NCBI RefSeq assembly: GCF_028010285.1
Contig: NZ_CP116304.1
Location: 4,108,501 to 4,172,500 of the forward strand
Direction of reading: 5' to 3'
From: Pseudomonas sp. Q1-7
GTDB taxonomy: Bacteria > Pseudomonadota > Gammaproteobacteria > Pseudomonadales > Pseudomonadaceae
DNA: 64,000 nt
Shown here piece by piece: positions 17,184 to 27,640 of this stretch. The first letter of the stretch is position 1. Each line of letters begins with the position of its first letter. The translations under genes were made by a program, and so were the position numbers. The notes beneath the pieces are model-generated. The model saw only the letters and a list, made by a program, of their open reading frames with translations, made no database searches and was not told the DNA's origin.

Positions 17184-18488
<1,305 letters not shown>

Positions 18489-18574
18489 GATCGGTACTCC
18501 GCGACTGATGGGTGTCGGGCATTCAAGCAGTATCAGGTTGCCATCCTGTGACAGGTGTCTCAGGTGAGAAACAG

Positions 18575-19537
18575 ATGGCGCGGAGGCGAGGAAGCGACAA
18601 CACTGAACCCCGAGAACCTCCGGAACCCCTCACCATGCCCGAGAAAGCCGCCGCCCCAGTGCCCCGCAAGGGCCTCCTGCTCCGCCTGCTACGCATTCTG
18701 GCCTGGCTGTTGATGATCGTTGCTCTGGTCTGCGTCGCGCTCTACCTGGCCTTTGGCCCGGCCCAGTTGTACGAGCGCCTGCGCCCGCCTCCGCCGGTGT
18801 TCCCGGAACATGTCGACACCACCGAAGCGCCCACGGCGCCGGTGGCCGCCGCACCGGTTCCGCCGCCGCAGCTGGCGCAGGCGCCGGCCGATTCGCGGGA
18901 GCTGGCGACACTGATGCTGGGTAGCATCGAGGACATCTGGGGCGAGTTCCTGGCCCGTGGCGACTACGCCTACAAGAAGCCCAAGCTGGTGTTCTACGAA
19001 GGCAGCATGGAGGCGCCGTGCAAGCTTTCCGGCCGGATCAGCGGGCTCTACTACTGCGCCAAGGACATGCGCCTGTACCTCGACCTGGCCTACCTGGACG
19101 AGCTGCGGCGGCGCAGCCCGCAGGTGGGTGACCTGGCCCGCAGCTACGCGGTGGCCCACGAAGCCGCCCACCATATCCAGAACCTGGTGGGCGTCGCCGG
19201 CTGGTTCAAGGAGTTCGATCCGTCGGTCGATCCCAAACAGGCTGCCGAGGCCCTGCACCTGGGCCAGGAACTGGTGACGGATTGCCTGGTGGGCAGCTGG
19301 GTCGCCTACGCCCAGCGCAAGTACGGCTGGCTGAAGCCCGACGATATGGAAGCAGCGCTGAAGGCGGTGGTCGCCCTCGGCGAGGAGCGCACCAGGGCCC
19401 AGGACACGGGCCAGCCGACGCTGCCAGACCCCATGACCCTCGGTCGCCTGGAAACCCGCCTGCACTGGCTGAACGTCGGCATCGAATCCGGTGATCCGCG
19501 GGAATGTGGCCGGTTGTTCTCAGGGGTGGAGGAATGA
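18575..19537 (+). CDS. Putative neutral zinc metallopeptidase (YpfJ family), membrane-anchored, 320 aa
   Basis: Start set at ATG 18575 (GGTGAG upstream); the frame opens at 18512. Basic N-terminus, one membrane helix (about 33-55), a Pro-rich linker (70-105), then the YpfJ domain: DIWGEFLARGDYAYKKPKLV, GLYYCAKDMRLYLDLAY, zinc motif H195EAAH199 and a later ELVTDCLVGSW. The catalytic part should face the periplasm. Physiological substrate unknown. Divergent from the kinase gene. Confidence 0.88.
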   Translation: MARRRGSDNTEPREPPEPLTMPEKAAAPVPRKGLLLRLLRILAWLLMIVALVCVALYLAFGPAQLYERLRPPPPVFPEHVDTTEAPTAPVAAAPVPPPQLAQAPADSRELATLMLGSIEDIWGEFLARGDYAYKKPKLVFYEGSMEAPCKLSGRISGLYYCAKDMRLYLDLAYLDELRRRSPQVGDLARSYAVAHEAAHHIQNLVGVAGWFKEFDPSVDPKQAAEALHLGQELVTDCLVGSWVAYAQRKYGWLKPDDMEAALKAVVALGEERTRAQDTGQPTLPDPMTLGRLETRLHWLNVGIESGDPRECGRLFSGVEE

Positions 19538-19715
19538 CCCGCCCCCATTCGGTCGATGTGGCGGGCGGGGGAAATCTGTCCGCGAGCATGCATTCACCCT
19601 GGTAGCGCCCGTACGTGCTTCGGTCGGCATAGCGGAGCACACGACGCAATCACGGCCCGGCCCCTTCAGACGACCGAGCGGCATGGACAGCGCCCCCCAG
19701 GGGCGGTGACCGGAC

Positions 19716-20504
19716 TCAGTCCGGCGTCTGCCCACCCATGCGCAGGCTGATGGCCTGCGCCGCACGATGCAGGCGCTCGGCGGCCGAGCCCTGGGTGTCG
19801 GCACTGAATACACTGGCCGCGCCGACTACCGTGAGCACCCCGGCCAGCTTATTGCCGGTGGCGAACAGCGGCGCCGACAGGGCGTTGACCCCCGGCATCA
19901 ACAGACCGTGCACCGGGTGCAAGCCGGTGGCGCGGATCTGCGCCATCTGCTCCTGCAGCTCGATAACGGCGGGGGCGCCCGGCTGGGCCAGTTCCTCGTC
20001 ACGCAGGAAGGCGGTTTCGGCTTCGGGCAGGTAAGTGTTGAACACCAGGCCGGTGGACGAGCCCAGCAGCGGCAGCACCGAGCCCACCTGGGTCACCAGC
20101 GTCACCGCGCGCAGGGCCTGTTCCACATGCACCACAGTCGGTCCCTTGTTGCCCCACACCGCGAGGAAGCAGGTTTCGTTCAGGGCATCGCGCAGGTCCG
20201 CCAGGTGCGGCATGGACACCTTCACCACGTCCAGCCGGCCGATGGCGGCCAAGCCCACCAGCAGCGCCTCACGGCCCAGGCCGTAGTGGTTGGTGGCGGC
20301 GTCCTGTTCGGCGAAGCCGCTGGCGATCAGCGCCTGCAGGTAACGATGCACCTTGCTCGCCGGCATGCCGACGTGCTCGGCCAGCTTCGACAGCGACGTG
20401 GCCGGGGCCAGCTCCGCCAACCCCTTGAGGATGTCGGTGCCCACTTCCGCCGCCTGTACCTTCTGCCGCCGCGGGGCGGCCGCGCCGTCGTTGTCGTTCG
20501 TCAT
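19716..20504 (-). CDS. IclR-family regulator of the homogentisate operon (HmgR-like), 262 aa
   Basis: N-terminal helix-turn-helix (ATSLSKLAEHVGMPASKVHRYLQALIASG, about 35-65) and an IclR effector domain. It is divergent from hmgA-fahA with a palindrome in between, as for HmgR of P. putida, which represses hmg genes until homogentisate binds. Assignment by family and position. Confidence 0.85.
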   Translation of the reverse strand: MTNDNDGAAAPRRQKVQAAEVGTDILKGLAELAPATSLSKLAEHVGMPASKVHRYLQALIASGFAEQDAATNHYGLGREALLVGLAAIGRLDVVKVSMPHLADLRDALNETCFLAVWGNKGPTVVHVEQALRAVTLVTQVGSVLPLLGSSTGLVFNTYLPEAETAFLRDEELAQPGAPAVIELQEQMAQIRATGLHPVHGLLMPGVNALSAPLFATGNKLAGVLTVVGAASVFSADTQGSAAERLHRAAQAISLRMGGQTPD

Positions 20505-20542
20505 GTCCTGGCCCTGGAGGGTGTAAAGGGCGCTGTTATAGC

Positions 20543-20588
20543 TTGACCCCTTTTTCCTTTCAAATTACGTTATGCGTAATCAAATTAC
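20543..20588 (+). promoter_or_regulatory. hmgA promoter with IclR-type operator
   Basis: TTGACC (20543-20548), 17 bases, TACGTT (20566-20571) fit a sigma-70 promoter. Over the -10 lies a palindrome ATTACG-N5-CGTAAT (20564-20580), flanked by direct repeats CAAATTAC (20561 and 20581). Binding there would block transcription, consistent with repression by the divergent IclR-family protein. Confidence 0.6.
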
Positions 20589-20607
20589 AAAAAACAGCGA
20601 GGTCGCC

Positions 20608-21903
20608 ATGGTCTCCCCCACACCGCTCACTTACCAGTCCGGTTTCGATAACGAATTCAGCAGCGAAGCGCTGCCCGGCGCCCTGCCCGTAGGCCAGAAC
20701 TCCCCGCAGAACGTGCCCTACGGCCTCTACACCGAGCTGCTCTCCGGCACCGCCTTCACCGTGCCGCGTAGCGAAGCCCGGCGAACCTGGATGTACCGCA
20801 TCAAGCCCTCGGCCAACCATCCGCAGTACCGCCGCCTGGAGCGCCAGATCGCCGGCAACCGCCTGGGACCGGTCACGCCCAACCGCCTGCGCTGGAACCC
20901 GCAGGACATTCCCAGCGAGCCCACCGACTTCCTCGACGGCCTGCTGACCCTCGCCGCCACCGCCGATGCCGAGCAAGCCTCGGGCGTCAGCGTGCACCTG
21001 TACCGCGCCAATGCGTCGATGCAGCGGGTGTTCTTCAATGCCGATGGCGAGCTGCTGATCGTGCCGGAACAGGGCCGCCTGCGCCTGGCCACCGAACTGG
21101 GCCTGCTGGATGTGGAGCCCCTGGAGATTGCGGTGATTCCGCGCGGCATGAAATTCCGTGTCGAGCTGCTGGACGGCAGCGCCCGCGGCTATATCTGCGA
21201 GAACCACGGCGCTGCCCTGCGCCTGCCGGACCTCGGTCCCATCGGCAGCAACGGCCTGGCCAACCCGCGCGACTTCCTCGCCCCGGTGGCCCATTACGAA
21301 GACCTCGATGCGCCGACCAGCCTGGTGCAGAAGTTCCTCGGCGAGCTCTGGGCCACCGAGCTGGACCACTCGCCCCTGGACGTGGTCGCCTGGCACGGCA
21401 ACAACGTGCCCTACAAGTACGACCTGCGCCGCTTCAACACCATCGGCACGGTGAGCTACGACCACCCGGACCCGTCGATCTTCACCGTGCTCACCTCCCC
21501 CAGCGACACCCACGGCCAGGCCAACGTCGACTTCGTGATCTTCCCGCCGCGCTGGATGGTGGCCGAGAGCACCTTCCGCCCGCCGTGGTTCCACCGCAAT
21601 CTGATGAACGAGTTCATGGGCCTGATCCAGGGCGCCTATGATGCCAAGGCCGACGGTTTCAGCCCCGGCGGCGCGTCGCTGCATAACTGCATGAGCGCCC
21701 ACGGCCCGGACAACGCCACCACCACCGCCGCCATCGCCGCCGATCTGAAGCCGCACAAGATCGACAACACCATGGCCTTCATGTTCGAGACCAGCCGAGT
21801 GCTGCGCGCCAGCCAGTACGCGCTGGAATGCCCGCAACTGCAGAGCGACTACGATGCATGCTGGGCCGGCATGGCCAAGACCTTCGACAAGGGCAGGATT
21901 TGA
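20608..21903 (+). CDS. hmgA: Homogentisate 1,2-dioxygenase, 431 aa
   Basis: Opens the homogentisate ring to maleylacetoacetate using Fe(II) and O2. Start ATG 20608 with GAGG close upstream, rather than ATG 20572, which lies in the operator. N-terminus [20 protein letters not shown] is typical of the family. Iron ligands H329 and E335 in [12 protein letters not shown] and H365 in the MSAHGPD segment match human H335, E341 and H371. One base separates it from fahA, so the two are one operon under the divergent IclR regulator. Confidence 0.97.
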   Translation: MVSPTPLTYQSGFDNEFSSEALPGALPVGQNSPQNVPYGLYTELLSGTAFTVPRSEARRTWMYRIKPSANHPQYRRLERQIAGNRLGPVTPNRLRWNPQDIPSEPTDFLDGLLTLAATADAEQASGVSVHLYRANASMQRVFFNADGELLIVPEQGRLRLATELGLLDVEPLEIAVIPRGMKFRVELLDGSARGYICENHGAALRLPDLGPIGSNGLANPRDFLAPVAHYEDLDAPTSLVQKFLGELWATELDHSPLDVVAWHGNNVPYKYDLRRFNTIGTVSYDHPDPSIFTVLTSPSDTHGQANVDFVIFPPRWMVAESTFRPPWFHRNLMNEFMGLIQGAYDAKADGFSPGGASLHNCMSAHGPDNATTTAAIAADLKPHKIDNTMAFMFETSRVLRASQYALECPQLQSDYDACWAGMAKTFDKGRI

Positions 21904-21904
21904 C

Positions 21905-23209
21905 ATGACCCAAGCAGACAACCGCCGTAGCTGGATCGCCTCCGCCAACGGCCACCCCGACTTCCCCCTGCAGAACCTGCCGCTGGGCATCTTCAGCCCG
22001 GCCGGCGCCTCGCCGCGCGGCGGCGTGGCCATCGGCGACGCCATCTTCGACCTCAAGGTGGCCGCCGACACCGAACTGTTCAGCGGCGAAGCCGCCGAAG
22101 CGGCCCGCGCCGCCTGCGGCGACAGCCTGAATGCCTTCTTCGCCCTCGGCGCCTCCGCCCGCCGCGCCCTGCGCGCCCAGCTGCAGGATCTGCTGGCCGA
22201 AGGCAGCAGCGCCCAGGAACGCCTGGAAGCCATGGGCCAGGCCCTGCTGCCAAGCGCCGCCACCTGCCAGCTGCACCTGCCGGCCAAGGTGGGCGACTAC
22301 ACCGACTTCTACGTGGGCATCCACCACGCCAACAACGTCGGCCGGCTGTTCCGCCCGGACAACCCGCTGCTGCCCAACTACAAGCACGTACCCATCGGCT
22401 ACCACGGCCGCGCGTCCACCGTGTGCGTGTCCGGCACCCCGGTACGCCGCCCCCTGGGCCAGACTCTGCCGCCGGGCCAGGAAGCGCCGAGCTTCGGCCC
22501 CAGCAAGCGCCTGGACTATGAACTGGAACTGGGTATCTGGATCGGCCAGGGCAACGAGATGGGCGACTCCATCGCCATCGGCGAGGCCCAGCAGCACATC
22601 GCCGGCTATTGCCTGCTCAACGACTGGTCCGCGCGCGACGTGCAGGCCTGGGAATACCAGCCGCTCGGTCCCTTCCTGGCGAAGAACTTCGGCACCACGG
22701 TTTCGCCCTGGGTGGTCACCGCCGAAGCCCTGGAACCCTTCCGCACCGCCCAGCCGGCCCGCCCCGAGGGCGACCCGCAGCCCCTGCCCTACCTGCTGGA
22801 CGACGCCGACCAGGCCAAGGGCGCCTTCGATATCCAGCTGGAAGTGCTGATCCTCACCGCAGCCATGCGCGAGCAGGGCCTGGCGCCCCATCGCCTGGCC
22901 CTGAGCAACACCCTGAACATGTACTGGACCGTGGCCCAGATGGTCGCCCACCACAGCGTCGGCGGCTGCAAGCTGCAACCCGGCGACCTGTTCGGCTCCG
23001 GCACCCTCTCCGGCCCCGAGCCGGATGCCTTCGGCAGCCTGCTGGAGAGCACCTTCGGCGGCAAGCAGCCCATCAGCCTGCCCAGCGGCGAAGCACGCAC
23101 CTTCCTGCAGGACGGCGACGAAGTCATCCTGCGTGCCCGCTGCCAGCGCGAGGGCTTCCCCAGCATCGGCTTCGGCGAATGCCGCGGCGCGCTGCTGCCG
23201 GCGCGTTAA
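21905..23209 (+). CDS. fahA: Fumarylacetoacetase, 434 aa
   Basis: Hydrolyses fumarylacetoacetate to fumarate and acetoacetate, the last step of tyrosine breakdown. Family motifs present: YTDFYVGIHHANNVG (catalytic His region), ELELGIWIG metal-ligand Glu pair, LLNDWSARDVQAWEYQ (ligand Asp) and FLAKNFGTTVSPWVV (catalytic Lys). Starts one base after hmgA. The maleylacetoacetate isomerase gene that often completes this operon is not downstream. Confidence 0.97.
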   Translation: MTQADNRRSWIASANGHPDFPLQNLPLGIFSPAGASPRGGVAIGDAIFDLKVAADTELFSGEAAEAARAACGDSLNAFFALGASARRALRAQLQDLLAEGSSAQERLEAMGQALLPSAATCQLHLPAKVGDYTDFYVGIHHANNVGRLFRPDNPLLPNYKHVPIGYHGRASTVCVSGTPVRRPLGQTLPPGQEAPSFGPSKRLDYELELGIWIGQGNEMGDSIAIGEAQQHIAGYCLLNDWSARDVQAWEYQPLGPFLAKNFGTTVSPWVVTAEALEPFRTAQPARPEGDPQPLPYLLDDADQAKGAFDIQLEVLILTAAMREQGLAPHRLALSNTLNMYWTVAQMVAHHSVGGCKLQPGDLFGSGTLSGPEPDAFGSLLESTFGGKQPISLPSGEARTFLQDGDEVILRARCQREGFPSIGFGECRGALLPAR

Positions 23210-23223
23210 GTCAAGAAGGGCCA

Positions 23224-23262
23224 ATTGACCTGCCCCCTCTCCCAGAACAGGAGAGGGGGACT
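23224..23262. repeat. CCCTCTCCC-type inverted repeat after fahA
   Basis: CCCCCTCTCC (from about 23231) and GGAGAGGGGG (to about 23260) form a strong hairpin directly after fahA; similar in composition to the element at 16113. It may double as the operon terminator. Confidence 0.5.
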
Positions 23263-23362
23263 CGCGGTCCATCACAGAAACCCTCCAAAGCGCTTTCCTT
23301 TTGCGGCACTCGCTGCTGAAAATCCTGTCCATCGCAGAAGGGAACCACCCCATGGAGGCCAG

Positions 23363-23782
23363 ATGAACATGAGCAAGACCCGCACGCTGATCGCCACCCT
23401 CACCAGTCTCGCCCTGATCACCGGTTCGCCGGCCCTGCTGGCCGACCCCGGCAAAGGCAAGGGACACGACAAGGGCCATGCCGGCGCGCAAGGCAACAAC
23501 TGGTCCGGTGGACCACAGGTGGATATCGGAGGCATCCGCATCATCCTCGAAGACAACCGTGCCTACTGGGGACCGGCCCAGTCCCTGCCACCGGGCATCC
23601 AGAAGAACCTGGCGCGGGGCAAGCCGCTGCCGCCGGGGATCGCCAAGAAGCTCGACGGCCGCCTGGTCAGCCGGTTGCCGCACTACGAGGGCTACGACTG
23701 GGTACGCGCCGGCACCGACCTGATCCTGGTCGCCGTGGCCACGGGGATCATCTATGAAGTGCTGCACGACATCATGGATTGA
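23363..23782 (+). CDS. Exported CigR/RcnB-like small protein, 139 aa
   Basis: ATG 23363 (or 23369) follows GGAGG. Signal peptide to about residue 27 (..SPALLA), a Gly/Lys/His-rich stretch (GKGKGHDKGHAGAQG), tandem LPPGIQKNLARGKPLPPGIAKKL, and a C-terminal hydrophobic segment (DLILVAVATGIIYEVL). This layout matches the anti-virulence regulator CigR family of pseudomonads and enterobacteria. Membrane or periplasmic; function in this organism unknown. Confidence 0.75.
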   Translation: MNMSKTRTLIATLTSLALITGSPALLADPGKGKGHDKGHAGAQGNNWSGGPQVDIGGIRIILEDNRAYWGPAQSLPPGIQKNLARGKPLPPGIAKKLDGRLVSRLPHYEGYDWVRAGTDLILVAVATGIIYEVLHDIMD

Positions 23783-24025
23783 GACGCCTCGGATACCGCC
23801 TGCACCGCTCCCCCTCCCTGACAAGGAGTGGGGAGTCCGCGCCAAGCTGTGGGGGGCGAACACCGCGCAAGCCCCGACCAACGCTTAACAGACTGATTTA
23901 AAAGAGCGTTACAACTATCGATAGCGTTGATGACCCCTATCGCGAGTGATCACTTTTTAATCGACGCCCCGTCCGTAAGATTGGCTCCGTACCCGGTTTA
24001 CAGCCCCCCATGAGGAGCCACGATC

Positions 24026-24319
24026 ATGAAAGCCCAAGCCTTCGCCGCCCTGTTCATCGCCGCCCTGAGCACCAGCGCCTTTGCCCTGCCGTCCGCTTAC
24101 CAGCCGGTGCTGGGAGAGTCGAAGGAAGGCACCACCCTCCAGGTCATCGAGCCGGTGGCCGTTGAAGGCGGCTTCATGGTTCTGGACCGCGTGGCAGAAG
24201 GTGGTTCTGACCGCACCAAGGCGTTCGATGTAGCCGAAGGCGGTTCCGACCGCACTCCTGGCTTCCGCGTCGCCGAAGGTGGCTCCGACCGTCTGCTGCA
24301 GGCCCAGCGCGTCAGCTGA
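24026..24319 (+). CDS. Small exported repeat protein, 97 aa
   Basis: Signal peptide (1-20, ending STSAFA), a 35-residue acidic region, then three 13-residue repeats each containing VAEGGSDR (residues 56, 69 and 82). Ribosome site GAGGAG is eight bases before ATG and a terminator follows, so it is a real single-gene unit. I recall similar VAEGGSDR-bearing secreted proteins in pseudomonads but no established function. It lacks Cys and predicted membrane segments beyond the signal. Confidence 0.75.
   Translation: MKAQAFAALFIAALSTSAFALPSAYQPVLGESKEGTTLQVIEPVAVEGGFMVLDRVAEGGSDRTKAFDVAEGGSDRTPGFRVAEGGSDRLLQAQRVS
24191..24307 (+). repeat. Three 39-base tandem coding repeats
   Basis: In-frame units starting at 24191, 24230 and 24269, encoding VAEGGSDR plus five variable residues. 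Variation sits in the spacer part of each unit while the core is kept. Confidence 0.85.
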
Positions 24320-24346
24320 CTGCGACACTACACAGTCAATCTCACA

Positions 24347-24371
24347 AGCCCGGCGAATGCCGGGCTCTTTG
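24347..24371 (+). terminator. Terminator of the repeat-protein gene
   Basis: AGCCCGG (24347-24353) and CCGGGCT (24360-24366) with a six-base loop, followed by CTTTGTT, 28 bases after the stop codon. Confidence 0.75.
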
Positions 24372-24827
24372 TTCGCGAACGGCAGCGCAGCGCTGCCGCC
24401 GAAGCACGCGTCATCAGCTCGTCACAGCGCATCGCATTTCCTTTTTAATTCAATAACTTAGACCGATCACCCAACGATGACCAGCAAACCCGGCAGCGAA
24501 CGCGCGGGGCAGGTGTCGCTGCGGCGAGACCCAAAGCACGACAGCATTAGTGCAAAATATTTGCACTAAAACACCAATAACATTCATTAGCCCGCTATCC
24601 GTCCTTCCCTTAGGATTCCGCCATCCCCCGACGCCCGGCCCGGCCTGCCCAGCAGACCGCCGAGGAACCGTGCGCGAGGAATAGACATTTCCATATCCAG
24701 GGATGGAACCCCCCACTTCGGTGGGTTAGAGGGGTCCCCAGGGTCTGTACGAAAGGCCGCCGAATATCGGCACTTTTCCTACAGCGCTTTGCGGCCTCTC
24801 CTTTTATCAACTGCCTTGTGTCCCCCC
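24372..24827. other. Gene-free interval of about 450 bases
   Basis: No convincing coding sequence. It contains an AT-rich patch (24435-24470), a 21-base palindrome (24548-24568) and a hairpin with a TTCG loop (CCCAC/GTGGG, 24712-24725). The right end must hold the promoter of the HPP gene. Confidence 0.5.
24548..24568. promoter_or_regulatory. 21-base palindrome, possible regulator site
   Basis: Arms TAGTGCAAA and TTTGCACTA around a three-base centre, perfect over nine pairs. It lies in an AT-rich part of the gap, 260 bases before the next start codon, with no obvious partner gene. Confidence 0.45.
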
Positions 24828-25994
24828 ATGAACCAGAAGCCTCTGCGTGCCTGGCTGCGACGCTTGCTGCCGGACGCCAGCAATGTCACGCCACGGGAGT
24901 GGCTGCGCGCCGCCATCGGCGGTTGCCTGGCGGTCGGACTGGTCTGTTTCGCCTGCCTGCATCTGTTCGGTGCCGACCTGGCCCTGCGCCTGGCCGCGCC
25001 CTTCGCCGCGTCTTCGGTACTGATCTTCGCCGTGGCTTCCAGCCCCGTGGCGCAGCCCTGGGCGGTACTGGGCGGCAACCTGGTAGCCGCTGCCATCGGC
25101 ATGGCCGTGGGGCATTGGGTGCATGCGCCGCTGTTGGCCGCGCCGCTGGCGTTTGGCTTGACCCTGTTGTGCCTGCAGGCGCTGCGCTGCCTGCATCCGC
25201 CGAGCTGCGCAGTGGCCCTGGCGGTGGCCCTGGGCGGGCGGCTGTTCGCCGAGCAGGGCTGGCACCTGATGATACCGGTGCTGCTGGGCTCGCTGCTGCT
25301 GGTGCTGACCGCCATGCTGTTCCACAACCTCACGGGTACCCCCTACCCGCGAAAGCTGGCACAAACGGCCAGCGGCCCGCACCTGACCGCCGACCCGCTG
25401 CCCGGCACGCGCATTGGCTTCTCCGAGGTGGACCTGGACCAGGCCCTGGCGGAATTCGGCGGCGTGGTCGACGTGACCCGCGACGACCTCCAGCGCCTGC
25501 TCCAACTTACCGAAAAGCACGCCCTGCGCCGCAGCATGGGCGGCCTGAGGGCCGCGCGCATCATGTCCCGTGACCTGCGCACCATCGCCCCCCAGGCGCC
25601 AGCCAGCGAAGCCTGGCGCCTGCTCGAACTGCATCACCTGAAAGCCCTGCCGGTACTGGACGAGCAGCAGCGACTGGTGGGCATCCTCACCCTCTCCGAC
25701 CTGCTCCGCCACGCCGCCGGAACGCTTCCGCGCAGCCTCGCCGAACGCTTCCGCGCCCGCCGTGAAGTGCCGGTGTCGCGGTTGATGAGCCACCCGGTAC
25801 GCTGCGTGACCGTGGATACGCCGGTGGTGGAGTTGGTGTCGCAACTATCCGACCAGGGCCTGCACTGCCTGCCCGTGCTGGACGACAGCGGCCACCTGGT
25901 GGGCATCGTCAGCCAGAGCGACCTGATCGCCGCGCTCTACCGCAATTGGCTGCAGGACCTGCAGCCGCCGCCGGTGTGGCAATTGGCGGGCTGA
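24828..25994 (+). CDS. HPP-family membrane protein with C-terminal CBS pair, 388 aa
   Basis: ATG 24828 is chosen over an upstream TTG. Residues about 20-165 form the HPP integral membrane domain of four or five helices, including LQALRCLHPPSCAVALAVALGG with the name-giving HPP. A soluble linker follows, then two CBS motifs (about 240-310: ALPVLDEQQRLVGILTLSDLL; about 315-380: CLPVLDDSGHLVGIVSQSDLI). HPP proteins have been linked to nitrite transport in plastids; in bacteria their substrate is unsettled. CBS pairs suggest nucleotide regulation. Confidence 0.9.
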   Translation: MNQKPLRAWLRRLLPDASNVTPREWLRAAIGGCLAVGLVCFACLHLFGADLALRLAAPFAASSVLIFAVASSPVAQPWAVLGGNLVAAAIGMAVGHWVHAPLLAAPLAFGLTLLCLQALRCLHPPSCAVALAVALGGRLFAEQGWHLMIPVLLGSLLLVLTAMLFHNLTGTPYPRKLAQTASGPHLTADPLPGTRIGFSEVDLDQALAEFGGVVDVTRDDLQRLLQLTEKHALRRSMGGLRAARIMSRDLRTIAPQAPASEAWRLLELHHLKALPVLDEQQRLVGILTLSDLLRHAAGTLPRSLAERFRARREVPVSRLMSHPVRCVTVDTPVVELVSQLSDQGLHCLPVLDDSGHLVGIVSQSDLIAALYRNWLQDLQPPPVWQLAG

Positions 25995-26008
25995 GGCACT
26001 TAGCGAAT

Positions 26009-26082
26009 CGATGGGTTTCGCTTCGCTCTACCCATCCTACGGAGCGCAATTCGTAGGATGGGTAAAGGTACGAAACCCATCG
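26009..26082. repeat. Long inverted repeat (CGATGGGTTTCG...CCCATCCTACG type)
   Basis: Left arm 26009-26041 and right arm 26052-26082 are near-perfect reverse complements around a ten-base centre. Same family as the element at 61621-61725. It lies between the convergent HPP and LysR genes and may serve both as terminator. Confidence 0.75.
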
Positions 26083-26109
26083 CTCTCCCCCGCAGGCTCC
26101 ACCTCGCCA

Positions 26110-26970
26110 TCAGATCGGGTCCCAGCGCCGCGACCAGTCGATGTCCTCGGCCACCACGTTGCGCAAGACCTCGACGGCCTGGCGCAACGCCGGGGAGTCC
26201 TTCTCGCGGGAGTAGACCAGGTAGGTGGGGTTGGTGAATTCCGGCGCCTTCTCCACCCGTTCCAGCTCGCCGCTGTCCAGGTGGACCTGCACCACGCGGG
26301 CGCGGAAGTAGCCGGACCCGCCACATTGCAGGATGTAGTGCAGGGCCAGCGGGCCGAGGTTGGTGGTCAGCACCGCGCTGGCCTTTTCCGGCAGCGCGGC
26401 ATCGTGGCGCTGGCGGAATTCCGGCCCCCAGTCGTTGTAGATGTATGGCTCCGGGTTGGACGCCGAACGCACCTGGATCAGCTTCTCCTCCAACAGCAGT
26501 TCCACCTGCAGGCCCGGCCAGTAGTCGGGTCGGTAGACCAGCGCGGCATCCAGCGCGCCGCTCTGCAATTGCTGCTGCAGATAACCCGCCTCCCCCACTT
26601 CCGCGCGCACAGCGTGGGACGGCATGCGCTCGCGCAAACGGATCACCCAGCTGAGCACCAGAGGGCTGCACAGACTGGTCTCGCCGCCCAGGTTGAGCAC
26701 GTCGCGGAAACCTTCGGGTAGGGGCAGGTCGCGGCGTGCCGCCTCCCAGGTCTGCACCAGTTGGTTGGCGTAGGCGACGAACACTTCGCCATCGGCGGTC
26801 AGCCGCGCGCCGGCGCGATTGCGCACGAAGAGCCGGCAGTCCAGCTGCTGCTCCAGGTTCTGCACCCGCGCGGTGATGGTGGTCTGGGTGACGTGCAGGC
26901 GCTCGGCGGCGGCGACGAAACTGCCGCTGCGGACGATTTCCAGGAAGGTACGCGCCAGGTCGATATCCAT
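26110..26970 (-). CDS. LysR-family transcriptional regulator, 286 aa
   Basis: Winged helix at 1-60 (DIDLARTFLEIVRSGSFVAAAERLHVTQTTITARVQNLEQ split across the helix-turn-helix), effector domain to the end. Target genes are not evident: the upstream neighbour is a same-strand SnoaL-like gene 104 bases away, which it may control or share an operon with. Confidence 0.9.
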   Translation of the reverse strand: MDIDLARTFLEIVRSGSFVAAAERLHVTQTTITARVQNLEQQLDCRLFVRNRAGARLTADGEVFVAYANQLVQTWEAARRDLPLPEGFRDVLNLGGETSLCSPLVLSWVIRLRERMPSHAVRAEVGEAGYLQQQLQSGALDAALVYRPDYWPGLQVELLLEEKLIQVRSASNPEPYIYNDWGPEFRQRHDAALPEKASAVLTTNLGPLALHYILQCGGSGYFRARVVQVHLDSGELERVEKAPEFTNPTYLVYSREKDSPALRQAVEVLRNVVAEDIDWSRRWDPI

Positions 26971-27074
26971 GGGTTCGCTCGGGACTGAAGGGATGGGCGA
27001 GTTTAACGGCTGGCGACACGCCCGCCCTACCCCGCATGCGATTTCATCCGCGAACGAGTTCGCGCCCGCCGGGC

Positions 27075-27518
27075 TCAGGGCTGGAGATCGAACAGGGCGT
27101 TGCCGCTTTCCATGTCGAAGGGCGCGGAGAAGTGTTCATGGAGAATCTTCCACTGCCCGCCGCGCTTGACGTAGCACTGGGTGCCGCGCATCCAGCTGGT
27201 CTTCACCTCGCCGTCCTGCTCGCCGCCGCAGCGCACCAGGCAGTGCAGGAAGGCGACGCTGGCGTCGGCCTGGATGGTCGGCTCGCCCGGCTCGAAGATG
27301 CCGTCGCCACTGCACATTTCCATGCAATAGCGCCAGTGCGGGCCGTACTCGCGGAGTCCCTTGAATTGCAGCTTGAGAATGGCGTCGTAGGCAATCACGT
27401 CATCGGCGTAGCAGGTCAGGATCTTATCCACATCCTTGGCACGGGCGGCCTTCAGCCACTGGTTGAAGACTTCGTGCACTTCCAGTTCGGCGGTGGCCTT
27501 GAGGGTTTCGCTGCTCAT
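27075..27518 (-). CDS. SnoaL/NTF2-like protein (SgcJ/EcaC-type), 147 aa
   Basis: Cone-shaped alpha+beta barrel family: N-terminal helix EVHEVFNQWLKAARAKDVDKILTCYADD, then YDAILKLQFKG, and terminal strands CYVKRGGQWKILHEHFSAPFD. The short segment DDVIAYD resembles the acid pair of hydrolase/isomerase members, but the substrate is unknown. AGGAG is seven bases before ATG. Confidence 0.8.
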   Translation of the reverse strand: MSSETLKATAELEVHEVFNQWLKAARAKDVDKILTCYADDVIAYDAILKLQFKGLREYGPHWRYCMEMCSGDGIFEPGEPTIQADASVAFLHCLVRCGGEQDGEVKTSWMRGTQCYVKRGGQWKILHEHFSAPFDMESGNALFDLQP

Positions 27519-27640
27519 GGTGCATCTCCTGGGTTTCCGATAAGGGGTTCCGCCCGGCGATTGGCCAGTGGCTTCATCCCTGGTCGTGGATCGGGTTTCG
27601 TCTTCGACATCGGCGGCGTCGCACGCGATGAACGGCGCGG

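Noticed and set aside
24191-24307. CRISPR-like short repeats
   Set aside because: The 39-base period is in frame within a protein gene and encodes a conserved peptide.
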